Source: Evtepia sp.
GTDB taxonomy: Bacteria; Bacillota; Clostridia; Oscillospirales; Oscillospiraceae
DNA: 22,837 nt
Assembly: GCA_020025735.1 (NCBI GenBank)
Contig: JAHHRP010000014.1
Span: 1 to 22,837 of the forward strand
Direction of reading: 5' to 3'
The position numbers and the translations under genes were made by a program. Positions within the stretch are counted from its first letter, which is position 1. Each line of letters begins with the position of its first letter. Under the pieces are notes generated by a model that was not told the DNA's origin, did not search any database, and saw nothing but the letters and a program-made list of their open reading frames with translations. Below are positions 12,917-20,519 of this stretch, piece after piece.

Positions 12917-14089
12917 TCAGGGGCGGTCAGGAGGTGTCTGATCCTTCAAAATGGGCTGCAAGTGCATGAGGAGGTCTACTTTATTGTTGACTTCAAATTT
13001 CTTGTAAATGTTGGCGATGTGGGTGCGAACCGTATAGATGCTGATGTGGAGTTCCTCTGCAATCTGCTCGTTTTTCATTCCTGAGGCCAGATAATAGACG
13101 ATTCTCCTCTCCTGCTGGGTAAGGGTGTTATAGGGATGGTCGATGTTTTTGGGCAGCTCCTTGGTTTGGCAGGTGATGAGCATGAGATGCCAGGTTTGAA
13201 TGAGTCCTGCGGCGCTGGAGGAGAGAAACGAGGTGTGATAAAAAGTGATGTCCCCGGACAGAGAAGTGATGGTTTGGCTGGTGCCGCCCTGGGTGGTCAG
13301 GCGCTCGCTGATCTCATTGATCATGGTTTGCACCTCCCGGAACTTGGGGTCACCTTGGTAATTGCTTCGTAAAAAGTGCCCTTGGTTGTGGCGGTATTGT
13401 TCCCAAAAGATCTGACTGATCTCTTGGGCGGCTTTGTTGGTCTGCATCACCGTCATATCTTGGTTGAGGATGACTGCCCCCATCTTTACGTCCTGGAAGA
13501 AAAGATGAAAACTATCCTGGAAACGGGCCTCACCGCTGTGACGAAGATGATTTTGATAGTTGGCTTCCACCAGCTCGGCAAGATACTCCAGCAGTTTCCG
13601 CTCTTCTTCCCGGAAGCCTCCTTCCTCCTTGGTACGGAATAGGCCCATGGAGCCGATCACCCGATCACCCAGATAAAAGAAGAGGACGGATTGGTAAAAA
13701 AGGTCCTCTGCGGACATGTGGATGCCATAGGGGGTATGTTCGTACTCATCTAAAGACATCACGTCTTCGGTAAAGATAACCCGTTTTCCTTTCAAATGGG
13801 CGGGAAGAGAAGAGTAGCGGAAGATATCATCTTTGTAAATGTGATCTTTATAGTCATACATAGGACCATAACGGATACCATAAGTGATATAGTTGCTCAA
13901 GCTGTTTCCACGGCGGTTCTGACTGCCGGGAAAGGCGGAGTAATGGTAAGGGAAGAAGATGCTGCGCCGGAAGCCAAAGTGCTTGTCAAAGAGAGCCAGT
14001 ACCTTTTTGGGAAAATTTTCGCTGTCTCTGGCCAGGTCCAGGGAAAAGTTCATAGTGGCGTCGTGCCAAAAGTCTGGAATCCTGCTCAT
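12917..14089 (-). CDS. LuxR-type transcriptional regulator with GAF/PAS-like sensor region
   Basis: DNA-binding regulator of 390 residues. The C terminus (about 322-378) is a LuxR/NarL helix-turn-helix: NTLTQQERRIVYYLASGMKN, then EQIAEELHISIYTVRTHIANIYKKF. Residues 15-180 resemble a GAF-like sensor (FFPYHYSAF, ITYGIRYGP, FFYLGDRVIGSMGLF). Residues 190-300 look like a PAS-type fold (MGAVILNQDMTVMQTNKAA). There is no phosphoreceiver domain, so it is likely to sense a small molecule directly. Start ATG 14089 follows an AAGGAGGTG box; the longer frame to 14275 crosses the promoter and a hairpin and is rejected. It is divergent from the thiolase gene, which makes thiolase a possible target. Confidence 0.9.
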   Translation of the reverse strand: MSRIPDFWHDATMNFSLDLARDSENFPKKVLALFDKHFGFRRSIFFPYHYSAFPGSQNRRGNSLSNYITYGIRYGPMYDYKDHIYKDDIFRYSSLPAHLKGKRVIFTEDVMSLDEYEHTPYGIHMSAEDLFYQSVLFFYLGDRVIGSMGLFRTKEEGGFREEERKLLEYLAELVEANYQNHLRHSGEARFQDSFHLFFQDVKMGAVILNQDMTVMQTNKAAQEISQIFWEQYRHNQGHFLRSNYQGDPKFREVQTMINEISERLTTQGGTSQTITSLSGDITFYHTSFLSSSAAGLIQTWHLMLITCQTKELPKNIDHPYNTLTQQERRIVYYLASGMKNEQIAEELHISIYTVRTHIANIYKKFEVNNKVDLLMHLQPILKDQTPPDRP

Positions 14090-14108
14090 GACAGCCACCT
14101 CCTTTCCG

Positions 14109-14124
14109 GCCGGAGAGATCCGGC
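14109..14124 (-). promoter_or_regulatory. leader hairpin before the LuxR gene, similar to one before the lipoprotein
   Basis: GCCGGA and TCCGGC arms around a 4-base loop, directly upstream of the SD and 20 bases before the start codon. Plus-strand GCCGGAGAGATCCGGC differs from 8215-8230 at only two positions. Confidence 0.55.
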
Positions 14125-14185
14125 TCAAGCCGCAGAATGACAGAGTTGATGCATTGTTTTTACGGCTGGTTCTTGTTTTTTTAAC

Positions 14186-14214
14186 ATTATACACATTTTG
14201 TATTATGAGATCAA
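14186..14214 (-). promoter_or_regulatory. promoter of the LuxR gene
   Basis: Minus strand TTGATC (14209-14214) and perfect TATAAT (14186-14191) with a 17-base spacer, giving a leader of about 90 bases. Confidence 0.75.
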
Positions 14215-14268
14215 CACTCTCCACTATAAAAATACCAGAAAAAAGCAAAGAGTTTTTTCGACTTTGCC

Positions 14269-14296
14269 TTGACAACCTGCTTTTTCGGTGTATAAT
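14269..14296 (+). promoter_or_regulatory. promoter of the thiolase gene
   Basis: Perfect TTGACA (14269-14274) and TATAAT (14291-14296) with a 16-base spacer. Expected to be strong, matching the biased codon use of the gene. The 70-base leader starts with a small CTATG/CATAG palindrome. Confidence 0.88.
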
Positions 14297-14374
14297 ATAG
14301 CTACCCTATGACATAGATTCGTGCATTTTAGTATAAAATGAACAAATACAAGATAGTACAGGAGGATACCTCAA

Positions 14375-15604
14375 ATGCAACCGAGAGATGTAGTTATTGT
14401 TAGCGCCTGCCGTACCGCAATCGGTAAGTTCCAGGGCCAGTTTAAGGATGTCTCTGCCAGAGAGCTTGCCGTTACCGTTGGCAAGGAAGCCATTCGTCGC
14501 GCAGGTGTTGACATCAACACCATCGACGAGATCGTTATGGGCGAATGCTACCCTGGTATGCAGGGTTCTCTGCCCGCTCGTCAGGTTTCCATGCGGATCG
14601 GTCTGCCTGTGGAAAGCAGCGCTGTCACCGTCAACCAGAACTGCGCCTCCGGTATGCGCGCGATGGAAATTGCCTGCCATAACATTCAGCTGGGCAAGAC
14701 TGATATCGGCTTGGTGGTTGGTGTGGAGAACATGACCCAGGCTCCTTTCATGCTGCCTAAGGCTCGTATGGGTTACCGTATGGGCGGCATCCCCACCGAG
14801 GGCGGTGCAGAGCTGTATGACAGCTTGATTCATGACGCTCTGTACGATGCACTGGTGCCTGGTCACATGGGCGTGACTGCGGACAATGTGGCCAAGCTGT
14901 GCAACGTCTCCCGGAAGGAGTGCGATGATCTGGCAGTGATCAGCCACAACCGTGCTTGTGCTGCTATCGAGGCTGGCAAGTTCAAGGATGAGATCGTTCC
15001 CGTTGTGATCCACAATAAGAAGAAGGGCGACATCATCATCGACACCGACGAGCACCCCATCCGCAACTGCAGCTATGATACCATCTCCAAGATGAAGGCA
15101 GTCTTTACGCCCGATGGTGTGACGACCGCTGCCAACGCTTCCGGCATCAATGATGCTGCTGCCGCTGTGATTATCATGTCTGCGGAAAAAGCCAAGGAAT
15201 TGGGTCTGAAGCCCATGGCTAAGATGGTCAACATCTGCTCTGCTGGCGTGGAACCCAAGTATATGGGTATCGGCCCTGCTTATGCAATCCCCAAGTGCCT
15301 GAAGGAAGCTGGCATGGACTTTGCTGACGTGGACTATTGGGAAATCAATGAGGCCTTTGCAGCACAGTTCCTGGGTGTTGGTCGCAAGCTGAAGGAGGAG
15401 CATGGCTGGGAGATCGATCTGGAGAAGACCAACGTCAATGGTTCTGGTATTTCTCTGGGGCATCCCATCGGCTGCACTGGCCTGCGGATTATCGTATCCA
15501 TGCTGTATGAAATGGAGCGTCGCGGTGCAATAACAGGTGGTGCTTCTCTGTGCGTAGGCGGCGGCCCCGCTATGGCTTCTCTGTGGACCAGAAAGGTTGA
15601 CTGA
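14375..15604 (+). CDS. thlA: acetyl-CoA C-acetyltransferase (thiolase)
   Basis: Condenses two acetyl-CoA to acetoacetyl-CoA, the entry step of the clostridial butyrate route, or the reverse in acetoacetyl-CoA cleavage. The 409 residues show the nucleophile C90 in NQNCASGMRAM, NEAFA near 325-329, H363 in GHPIGCTG and C393 in CVGGGPAMA, so the full catalytic set is present. It is slightly longer than the usual 390-395. AGGAGG (14360-14365) lies 9 bases before the ATG. Codons are strongly biased towards CTG, AAG, GCT and ATC, unlike the neighbours, as expected for a highly expressed gene. It is monocistronic, with its own terminator, so the other butyrate genes must be elsewhere. The symbol follows clostridial usage. 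Confidence 0.96.
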   Translation: MQPRDVVIVSACRTAIGKFQGQFKDVSARELAVTVGKEAIRRAGVDINTIDEIVMGECYPGMQGSLPARQVSMRIGLPVESSAVTVNQNCASGMRAMEIACHNIQLGKTDIGLVVGVENMTQAPFMLPKARMGYRMGGIPTEGGAELYDSLIHDALYDALVPGHMGVTADNVAKLCNVSRKECDDLAVISHNRACAAIEAGKFKDEIVPVVIHNKKKGDIIIDTDEHPIRNCSYDTISKMKAVFTPDGVTTAANASGINDAAAAVIIMSAEKAKELGLKPMAKMVNICSAGVEPKYMGIGPAYAIPKCLKEAGMDFADVDYWEINEAFAAQFLGVGRKLKEEHGWEIDLEKTNVNGSGISLGHPIGCTGLRIIVSMLYEMERRGAITGGASLCVGGGPAMASLWTRKVD

Positions 15605-15691
15605 GATTTTTGTCACTGAATAAAAATTGTGTTTTGCACAAGTTTTCGGATTACTTCCTGAATAACCTCGACTCGTTCTGTTGAAATCCAG

Positions 15692-15727
15692 GGAAAATGC
15701 CTATCGCTTTGGCGATAGGCATTTTCC
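15692..15727 (+). terminator. terminator of the thiolase gene
   Basis: Perfect 16-base stem GGAAAATGCCTATCGC (15692-15707) with loop TTTG and complement to 15727, then TGTTTCTT. Confidence 0.88.
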
Positions 15728-15741
15728 TGTTTCTTCCTGTG

Positions 15742-15770
15742 TTGCACCGGAGAAAAAACCATGGTAAGAT
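15742..15770 (+). promoter_or_regulatory. probable promoter of prmA
   Basis: TTGCAC (15742-15747) and TAAGAT (15765-15770) with a 17-base spacer, about 55 bases before the start. Confidence 0.5.
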
Positions 15771-15827
15771 AACTCAACGCAGACTCGGCAGGACAAGTCT
15801 CTGCCAGAGAGAAAAGGAGGAACGGTT

Positions 15828-16772
15828 ATGGACAGTGTATGGCTGGAAATCAGCTTGAACGTGGATGCCCAGGAACTGGATAACCTGAGCGCGCAGCTCA
15901 TTGCCAATGGAGTGCCTGGGCTGGTGGTGGAGGACGAGGAGGAGTTCCGAGCCTTTTTAGAAGAAAACCGTCAATATTGGGACTATGTGGACGATGAATT
16001 ATTGGAACAGATGAAGGGCGTTTCCCGCGTGAAGTTCTATGTCACCGATGATGCGGATGGTCAGGCGCAGCTGATGGGCTACTTGCAAGGGATCGACCTG
16101 CCCTACACAGCAGTTCCCTTGCGGGAGTATGACTGGGCACACAGCTGGCAGAAATACTATCGACCATTGGCGGTAGGGGAGCGGCTTTACATTGTGCCTG
16201 AGTGGGAGCGGGACACAGCGGCCATCCCCGACGGAACTACCCGCCTGCTCATGAACCCAGGCCTTACGTTCGGCACAGGCTCCCATGCTTCAACCCAGTT
16301 GTGCTTAGAGGGCATCCAAGAGGTTTTACAGCCAGGTGAGCGGGTGCTGGACTTAGGTTGTGGCAGTGGGATCTTGGCAGTGGCTGCACTGTGCCTGGGG
16401 GCAAGCTGGGCAACGGGAGTAGATATTGATCCCAAGGCAGTGGATGTGGCCTATGAGAACGCTGCCTTGAACGACATTGGCCGGGACAAGTGCCGCTTTT
16501 TGGCGGGAAACGTCTTGGCAGACAAAGGGCTTGTGGAGGAGCTGGCCCAGGAGAAATCCGGGCTGGTGCTGGCGAACATTGTGGCCGACGTGATTATTCC
16601 TCTGGCTCCAGTGGTCCCTCGGCTGTTGTCGAAAGAAGGAACCTTCCTGTGCTCAGGGATCATCGACACCAGGGCCGATGAGGTAGCTGGTGCCTTGGCA
16701 CAGAGTGGATTGACTGTGATCCGTCGTCGGGAGAAGAACGGTTGGGTGGCATTAGAAGCCAAGTTGGGGTAA
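15828..16772 (+). CDS. prmA: ribosomal protein L11 methyltransferase
   Basis: Methylates lysines and the N terminus of L11 using SAM. The 314 residues fit the family. Residues 1-120 form the L11-recognition part, including YDWAHSWQKYYRPL. Then comes NPGLTFGTGSHAST (143-156), the SAM site LDLGCGSG (174-181), an acidic VDIDPKAVDVA and LANIVADVI. The ATG at 15828 follows AAGGAGG. Stop and the next start are 5 bases apart, so it is co-transcribed with the metallophosphoesterase. Confidence 0.95.
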   Translation: MDSVWLEISLNVDAQELDNLSAQLIANGVPGLVVEDEEEFRAFLEENRQYWDYVDDELLEQMKGVSRVKFYVTDDADGQAQLMGYLQGIDLPYTAVPLREYDWAHSWQKYYRPLAVGERLYIVPEWERDTAAIPDGTTRLLMNPGLTFGTGSHASTQLCLEGIQEVLQPGERVLDLGCGSGILAVAALCLGASWATGVDIDPKAVDVAYENAALNDIGRDKCRFLAGNVLADKGLVEELAQEKSGLVLANIVADVIIPLAPVVPRLLSKEGTFLCSGIIDTRADEVAGALAQSGLTVIRRREKNGWVALEAKLG

Positions 16773-16777
16773 AGATC

Positions 16778-17869
16778 ATGCAGAAAGCTGTGGTGCAGCC
16801 CCTTTCCCTGCCACGGGGACGAAGGGTGCTGGTAGTCAGTGATATCCATGGGAACTTGCCTTTTTTGAAAGGATTGTTGAAAAAGACGGGTTTTTCTGAG
16901 GAGGATATCCTGATTGTTCTGGGAGATATTTTGGAGAAATCCACGGGGGGAATCGAAACGCTGCACTACCTGATGGACCTGCGGAAACGGTACACAATTT
17001 ACTTTGTCCAGGGAAATTGTGATGATGTGACGTTGGGGTTTCTCAGTGGCGCATGGCCGGACGAGATTTCTGCCCGGTACGGGGCTTTTTGGGGAGAAAA
17101 ATGTGCCTGGGTATCCATGGCTCATCAGGCAGGGGTGGATGTAGAAGATCCCAAAGCCTTCCCAGCTGCCCGCCAAGCCATTGAGAAGATGTTTCCAGAG
17201 GAACTGGCGTTTCTCCGGGCTATGCCCACCATTCTTTTGAATGAAAATTATCTTTTTGTTCACGGAGGCGTGCCCCGAGAAGATAATCTGGAGGAACTGG
17301 GTGCACGGCAGTGTATGAAAAATGATCAGTTTCTCAGTCAAGGTCAGAGTTTTCAACGGTGGGTGGTGGTGGGTCATTGGCCGGTGACACTTTATCGGCC
17401 GGATATTCCCTCAGCCAAGCCGCTTATTTTGCCCCAGCGGCACATTGCAAGCATAGACGGTGGATGCTCTCTAAAGGCCGATGGGCAACTCAATGCCTTG
17501 ATTTTACCGGAAGAGCCGCATAAGGATTTTTCCTATGTGGCTTATGATGGATTTCCAGTGATGACCGCACTAGCAGATCAGGAACCTTCTGCAAATCCGC
17601 TGAATATCCGTTGGGGACACAGTGCGGTGGAGGTGCTCTCTCAAGGGGAGGAATTCTCCCGCTGCCGCCACCGAGAAACAGGGCGAGAATTGGATATCCT
17701 CACAGAGTATCTCCGCCAAGGCCCCGAAGGGATCTACTGTTTGGATTCCACCGACTATTACCTGCCTGTGAAGGCTGGGGAGCGTTTGGCCATTGTTCGA
17801 CGCACCAGCCGAGGTGCTTTGGCCAAGAAAGATGGGGCCACTGGATGGTATGTGGGTCCGCTGGTATGA
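16778..17869 (+). CDS. calcineurin-like metallophosphoesterase with C-terminal extension
   Basis: Two-metal phosphoesterase of 363 residues. The motifs in order are SDIHGN (21-26, with D22 and H24), LGD (48-50), GNCDD (79-83), VHGG (161-164), GH (199-200) and DGG (227-229). These cover metal binding and catalysis and are arranged as in PPP-type Ser/Thr phosphatases and Ap4A hydrolases. Residues 240-363 form an extension of unknown role, containing DILTEYLRQGPEGIYCLDST and an SH3-like ending ERLAIVRRTSRG. Start ATG 16778 is chosen because it begins right after prmA, though its SD (GGGGT) is weak, so translational coupling is likely. An in-frame TTG start at 16742 inside prmA is possible. The substrate is unknown. 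Confidence 0.85.
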   Translation: MQKAVVQPLSLPRGRRVLVVSDIHGNLPFLKGLLKKTGFSEEDILIVLGDILEKSTGGIETLHYLMDLRKRYTIYFVQGNCDDVTLGFLSGAWPDEISARYGAFWGEKCAWVSMAHQAGVDVEDPKAFPAARQAIEKMFPEELAFLRAMPTILLNENYLFVHGGVPREDNLEELGARQCMKNDQFLSQGQSFQRWVVVGHWPVTLYRPDIPSAKPLILPQRHIASIDGGCSLKADGQLNALILPEEPHKDFSYVAYDGFPVMTALADQEPSANPLNIRWGHSAVEVLSQGEEFSRCRHRETGRELDILTEYLRQGPEGIYCLDSTDYYLPVKAGERLAIVRRTSRGALAKKDGATGWYVGPLV

Positions 17870-17889
17870 GAAAATCGTCCGGGAATACC

Positions 17890-17935
17890 TTGACTTTTCA
17901 AGAGTTCCCTGTTATAATTTCAAAGCCGCTTTGAA
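17890..17935 (+). promoter_or_regulatory. promoter of rplU-prp-rpmA, with a palindrome over the start site
   Basis: TTGACT (17890-17895) and TATAAT (17913-17918) with a 17-base spacer. Immediately after the -10 lies TTCAAAGC-C-GCTTTGAA (17919-17935), a perfect interrupted palindrome spanning the expected +1, either a 5'-end hairpin or an operator. Confidence 0.85.
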
Positions 17936-18025
17936 TGGGTCATAAGCAGTTGACCAAAATTATCGTTATCTGGTCCTCTCGCCCCCGACAGCGAGCCCGT
18001 ATTAAAGGAAAGAGGTGCAAAAGCA
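17936..18025 (+). promoter_or_regulatory. candidate L21 mRNA leader
   Basis: About 100 bases of untranslated leader before rplU. Possible stems are GACCA with TGGTC and CTCGC with GCGAG (around the CCCCGACA loop), just before the AGGAAAGAGG SD. Firmicutes often carry an L21 leader (Rfam L21_leader, RF00559) here. The match is by position and simple pairing only. Confidence 0.4.
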
Positions 18026-18334
18026 ATGCATGCAATCATTGAGACTGGCGGAAAGCAGTACAAGGTGGCAGAAGGTGACGTTCTGTTCATCGAAAAGCTG
18101 CCTCAGGAAGCTGGCGACGCCATCCAGTTCGACAAGGTCCTGGCGATCTTGGGGGACGAGCCCAAGTTCGGTGCTCCCGTAGTCGAGGGCGCTACTGTGG
18201 ACGCTTCCGTGGTGAAGAACGGCAAGGGCAAGAAAGTCGTCATCTTTAAGTATAAGCCTAAGAAGGGTTACCGCCTGCGTCAGGGCCACCGTCAGCCCTA
18301 CACCAAGGTCGAGATCAAGAAGATCAACGCCTGA
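18026..18334 (+). CDS. rplU: 50S ribosomal protein L21
   Basis: Large-subunit protein L21, 102 residues, the typical length. It shows MHAIIETGGKQYKVAEGD at the start, and KKVVIFKYKPKKGYRLRQGH followed by RQPYTKVEI at the end, the classical L21 C-terminal signature. It is first of three tightly packed genes; its TGA stop shares one base with the prp start (TGATG), which implies translational coupling. Confidence 0.98.
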   Translation: MHAIIETGGKQYKVAEGDVLFIEKLPQEAGDAIQFDKVLAILGDEPKFGAPVVEGATVDASVVKNGKGKKVVIFKYKPKKGYRLRQGHRQPYTKVEIKKINA

Positions 18335-18663
18335 TGACCACGGCATCCTTCGTCACCGAGGGCAGCCGCCTGCTGGCCTTTACTGTGGCTGGTCACAGCG
18401 GTTTGGCCCAAGCGGGAGAGGACATCCTCTGCGCCGCCATTACCAGTGCCGTCCGCCTGACTGAGTGCGCCATCAATGACGTGCTGGGGCTGGAGGCTGG
18501 CATCAAGGTGAGCGAAAAGGATGCTTCCATCACCCTGAAACTTCCCCGCAACCTGACCGGAGAGGCTGACCAAGTGTGCCAGACACTTCTGGCTGCACTC
18601 ATGGTCTACTTTGTGCAGTTGCAGGAGGAATATCCTGAACATATTAACGTCATGGAGGTGTAA
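18334..18663 (+). CDS. prp: ribosomal-processing cysteine protease Prp
   Basis: Protease that removes the N-terminal extension of L27 in Firmicutes, an essential step in the species tested. The 109 residues include the catalytic His in AGHSGLA (about 20-23) and the catalytic Cys in EDILCAAITS (about 33). The substrate is encoded by the next gene, whose N terminus carries the expected cleavage site. It overlaps rplU by one base, and its last codons contain the SD of rpmA (GGAGGTG, 18654-18660). This rplU-prp-rpmA order is the standard Firmicutes arrangement. Confidence 0.95.
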   Translation: MTTASFVTEGSRLLAFTVAGHSGLAQAGEDILCAAITSAVRLTECAINDVLGLEAGIKVSEKDASITLKLPRNLTGEADQVCQTLLAALMVYFVQLQEEYPEHINVMEV

Positions 18664-18667
18664 CCAA

Positions 18668-18955
18668 ATGCTTCACATCGGACTTCAGTTCTTTGCCCAT
18701 AAAAAGGGCGTGGGCTCCACCCGGAACGGCCGTGATTCCATGGCCCAGCGTCTGGGTGTCAAGCGGGGCGACGGTCAGTTTGTCCTGGCTGGCAACATCT
18801 TGGTCCGTCAGCGCGGCACCCACATCCATCCCGGCACCAACGTGGGGATCGGCAAGGACGATACCCTGTTTGCCCTGAAGGATGGCCGTGTCAAGTTTGA
18901 GCGGCTGGGTAAGGACCGCAAGCAGGTCTCTATCGTGGAGGCTGCTGCGGAGTAA
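18668..18955 (+). CDS. rpmA: 50S ribosomal protein L27 with Prp-cleavable extension
   Basis: L27 reaches the peptidyl-transferase centre with its N terminus. The 95-residue precursor begins MLHIGLQFFAHKKGVGSTRN. Prp is known to cut such proteins after FFA, leaving HKKGVG as the mature start. GNILVRQRGT, HPGTNVGIGKDDTLFAL and VKFE complete the family pattern. The ATG 18668 is set by the GGAGGTG box inside prp and by the extension motif; the frame open from 18611 is a shadow. Confidence 0.98.
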   Translation: MLHIGLQFFAHKKGVGSTRNGRDSMAQRLGVKRGDGQFVLAGNILVRQRGTHIHPGTNVGIGKDDTLFALKDGRVKFERLGKDRKQVSIVEAAAE

Positions 18956-18970
18956 TTTTCCGCCAATCCA

Positions 18971-18999
18971 AGCCCCGGACGAACCGTCCGGGGCTTTTT
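18971..18999 (+). terminator. terminator of rplU-prp-rpmA
   Basis: AGCCCCGGACG (18971-18981), loop AAC, complement to 18995, then TTTTT. Confidence 0.92.
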
Positions 19000-19032
19000 C
19001 CCATCCACCACCAGCAGAAATGGAGGTGCCCA

Positions 19033-20313
19033 ATGGCAAATACATTCATCGACACCGCCCGTATTTTGGTCCGTTCTGGGGCTGGAGGAAACGGCGCAGT
19101 GGCGTTCCACCGGGAGAAATACGTAGCTGCCGGCGGCCCCGATGGCGGGGACGGCGGTCGGGGAGGCGACGTGATCCTCAAGGTGGACGACCGGATGTCC
19201 ACCTTGATGGATTTTCGGTATAAACGGAAATATGTGGCTGAAAACGGGGGCAACGGATCTGGTAAGCAGTGCACTGGCAAGAACGGCGCCCCCTTGATCA
19301 TCAAAGTTCCGCGGGGGACAGTGGTTCGAGACGCGGAGACCAAGGAGATCATCCGAGACATGTCTGATGAGGAACCCTTTGTGCTTTGCCGAGGGGGCAA
19401 TGGGGGCTGGGGGAATAAACACTTTGCAACCCCTACCCGTCAGACCCCTCAGTTCGCCAAAGCAGGTCTCCCAGGCAAAGAGCGCACGGTACTTTTGGAG
19501 TTGAAGCTCTTGGCAGACGTGGGGTTGGTGGGCTTTCCTAACGTAGGAAAGTCTACGCTTTTGTCAGTTGCAACGAAGGCACGGCCAAAGATTGCGAACT
19601 ACCATTTTACGACATTGTTTCCTAACTTGGGTGTGGTCTTTGTAACAGAAGGGGTATCTTTTGTCATGGCAGATATCCCCGGAATCATTGAGGGCGCAGC
19701 GGAAGGAGCTGGTCTGGGCCATGATTTTCTCCGGCATATTGATCGCTGCCGCTTGCTGATCCACATTGTGGATGTCTCTGGTTCTGAGGGACGGGACCCA
19801 GTAGAGGATTTTGAGACCATCAACGCTGAGCTGCGGGAGTACAGCCCGGAGCTTGCCGGACGGAAGATGATTGTGGCGGCCAACAAGACGGACATTCTTA
19901 CCGACACATCACGTTTGGAAAAACTGAAAGCTCATGTGGAAGCCAAGGGAATGACATTTTTTGCACTCTCTGCGGCGACCCAGCAGGGGGTACGGGAGCT
20001 GATGAAGGCTGCTGCCGGAGAGCTGGCCCACTTGCCTCCCGTGATTACCTACGAGCCTGAGTATGTGGAACGTCCGCCGCAAGTGGATACCACCGAAGCA
20101 CTCACCATCCACCACGAGGACGATGTATGGATTGTGGAGGGACCTTGGCTGCAAAAGATCATGGCCAACGTGAACTTTTCCAATTATGAGTCTCGGAATT
20201 GGTTTGACCGGATGCTCCGCTCTGCCGGACTGTTCGACCGGTTGGAGGAGATGGGGATCAAAGATGGTGATTTGGTAAGCCTGTATAATCTGGATTTTGA
20301 ATATCAGCGCTGA
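19033..20313 (+). CDS. obgE: Obg/CgtA ribosome-assembly GTPase
   Basis: Essential GTPase for 50S maturation and stress signalling, 426 residues. The glycine-rich Obg fold comprises 1-158 (GAGGNGAVAFHREKY, GGPDGGDGGRGGDV, RGGNGGWGNKHF). The G domain has GFPNVGKST (167-175), DIPGIIEGA (214-222), NKTD (284-287) and a SAAT-like G5. The C-terminal OCT domain ends NWFDRMLRSAGLFDRLEEMG followed by IKDGDLVSLYNLDFEYQ. ATG 19033 follows GGAGGTG. A terminator separates it from rpmA by only a few dozen bases, and no clear promoter is visible in the gap, so partial read-through from the rplU promoter is plausible. Confidence 0.98.
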   Translation: MANTFIDTARILVRSGAGGNGAVAFHREKYVAAGGPDGGDGGRGGDVILKVDDRMSTLMDFRYKRKYVAENGGNGSGKQCTGKNGAPLIIKVPRGTVVRDAETKEIIRDMSDEEPFVLCRGGNGGWGNKHFATPTRQTPQFAKAGLPGKERTVLLELKLLADVGLVGFPNVGKSTLLSVATKARPKIANYHFTTLFPNLGVVFVTEGVSFVMADIPGIIEGAAEGAGLGHDFLRHIDRCRLLIHIVDVSGSEGRDPVEDFETINAELREYSPELAGRKMIVAANKTDILTDTSRLEKLKAHVEAKGMTFFALSAATQQGVRELMKAAAGELAHLPPVITYEPEYVERPPQVDTTEALTIHHEDDVWIVEGPWLQKIMANVNFSNYESRNWFDRMLRSAGLFDRLEEMGIKDGDLVSLYNLDFEYQR

Positions 20314-20329
20314 CCCGCAGCAAGAAACA

Positions 20330-20371
20330 AACCGACCGGGGGAAGGAAAAATGCGCCTTCCTCGGTCGGTT
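20330..20371 (+). terminator. probable terminator of obgE
   Basis: AACCGACCG (20330-20338) and CGGTCGGTT (20363-20371) with an inner GAAGG/CCTTC, forming a 16-pair stem with one bulge and one G-U. The U-tract is poor. Confidence 0.65.
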
Positions 20372-20398
20372 GAAAATTATGCTGGTAATTTGTCGCTT

Positions 20399-20519
20399 GG
20401 TGTGGTATCCTTTCTTTGACTGGTTTCCACACCCGGTCCAACCGGCGGGCAGCGAAAGTTGTCCGTCGCTGTGCGGTTCGCGCGCCGTACTCTAAAGACG
20501 AAAATGGAGGCAAAAGTAT
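20399..20519 (+). promoter_or_regulatory. structured leader of queT, candidate preQ1-responsive element
   Basis: Consecutive stems can be read: GGTGTGG (20399-20405) with CCACACC (20427-20433) around a 21-base loop; CCGGT/ACCGG (20433-20445); and CAGCGA (20450-20455) with TCGCTG (20466-20471). Loop bases TCTTT of the first stem could pair with AAAGA at about 20494-20498 to form a pseudoknot near the SD (ATGGAGG). QueT genes often sit behind preQ1 riboswitches, so a ligand switch is likely, but I could not assign it to a known class. No clear promoter is seen between here and obgE. Confidence 0.4.

Noticed and set aside
14306..15616. 436-codon open frame antisense to thiolase
   Set aside because: It mirrors the biased codons of the thiolase gene, has no ribosome binding site and no recognisable domain; His-rich composition is typical of such shadows.
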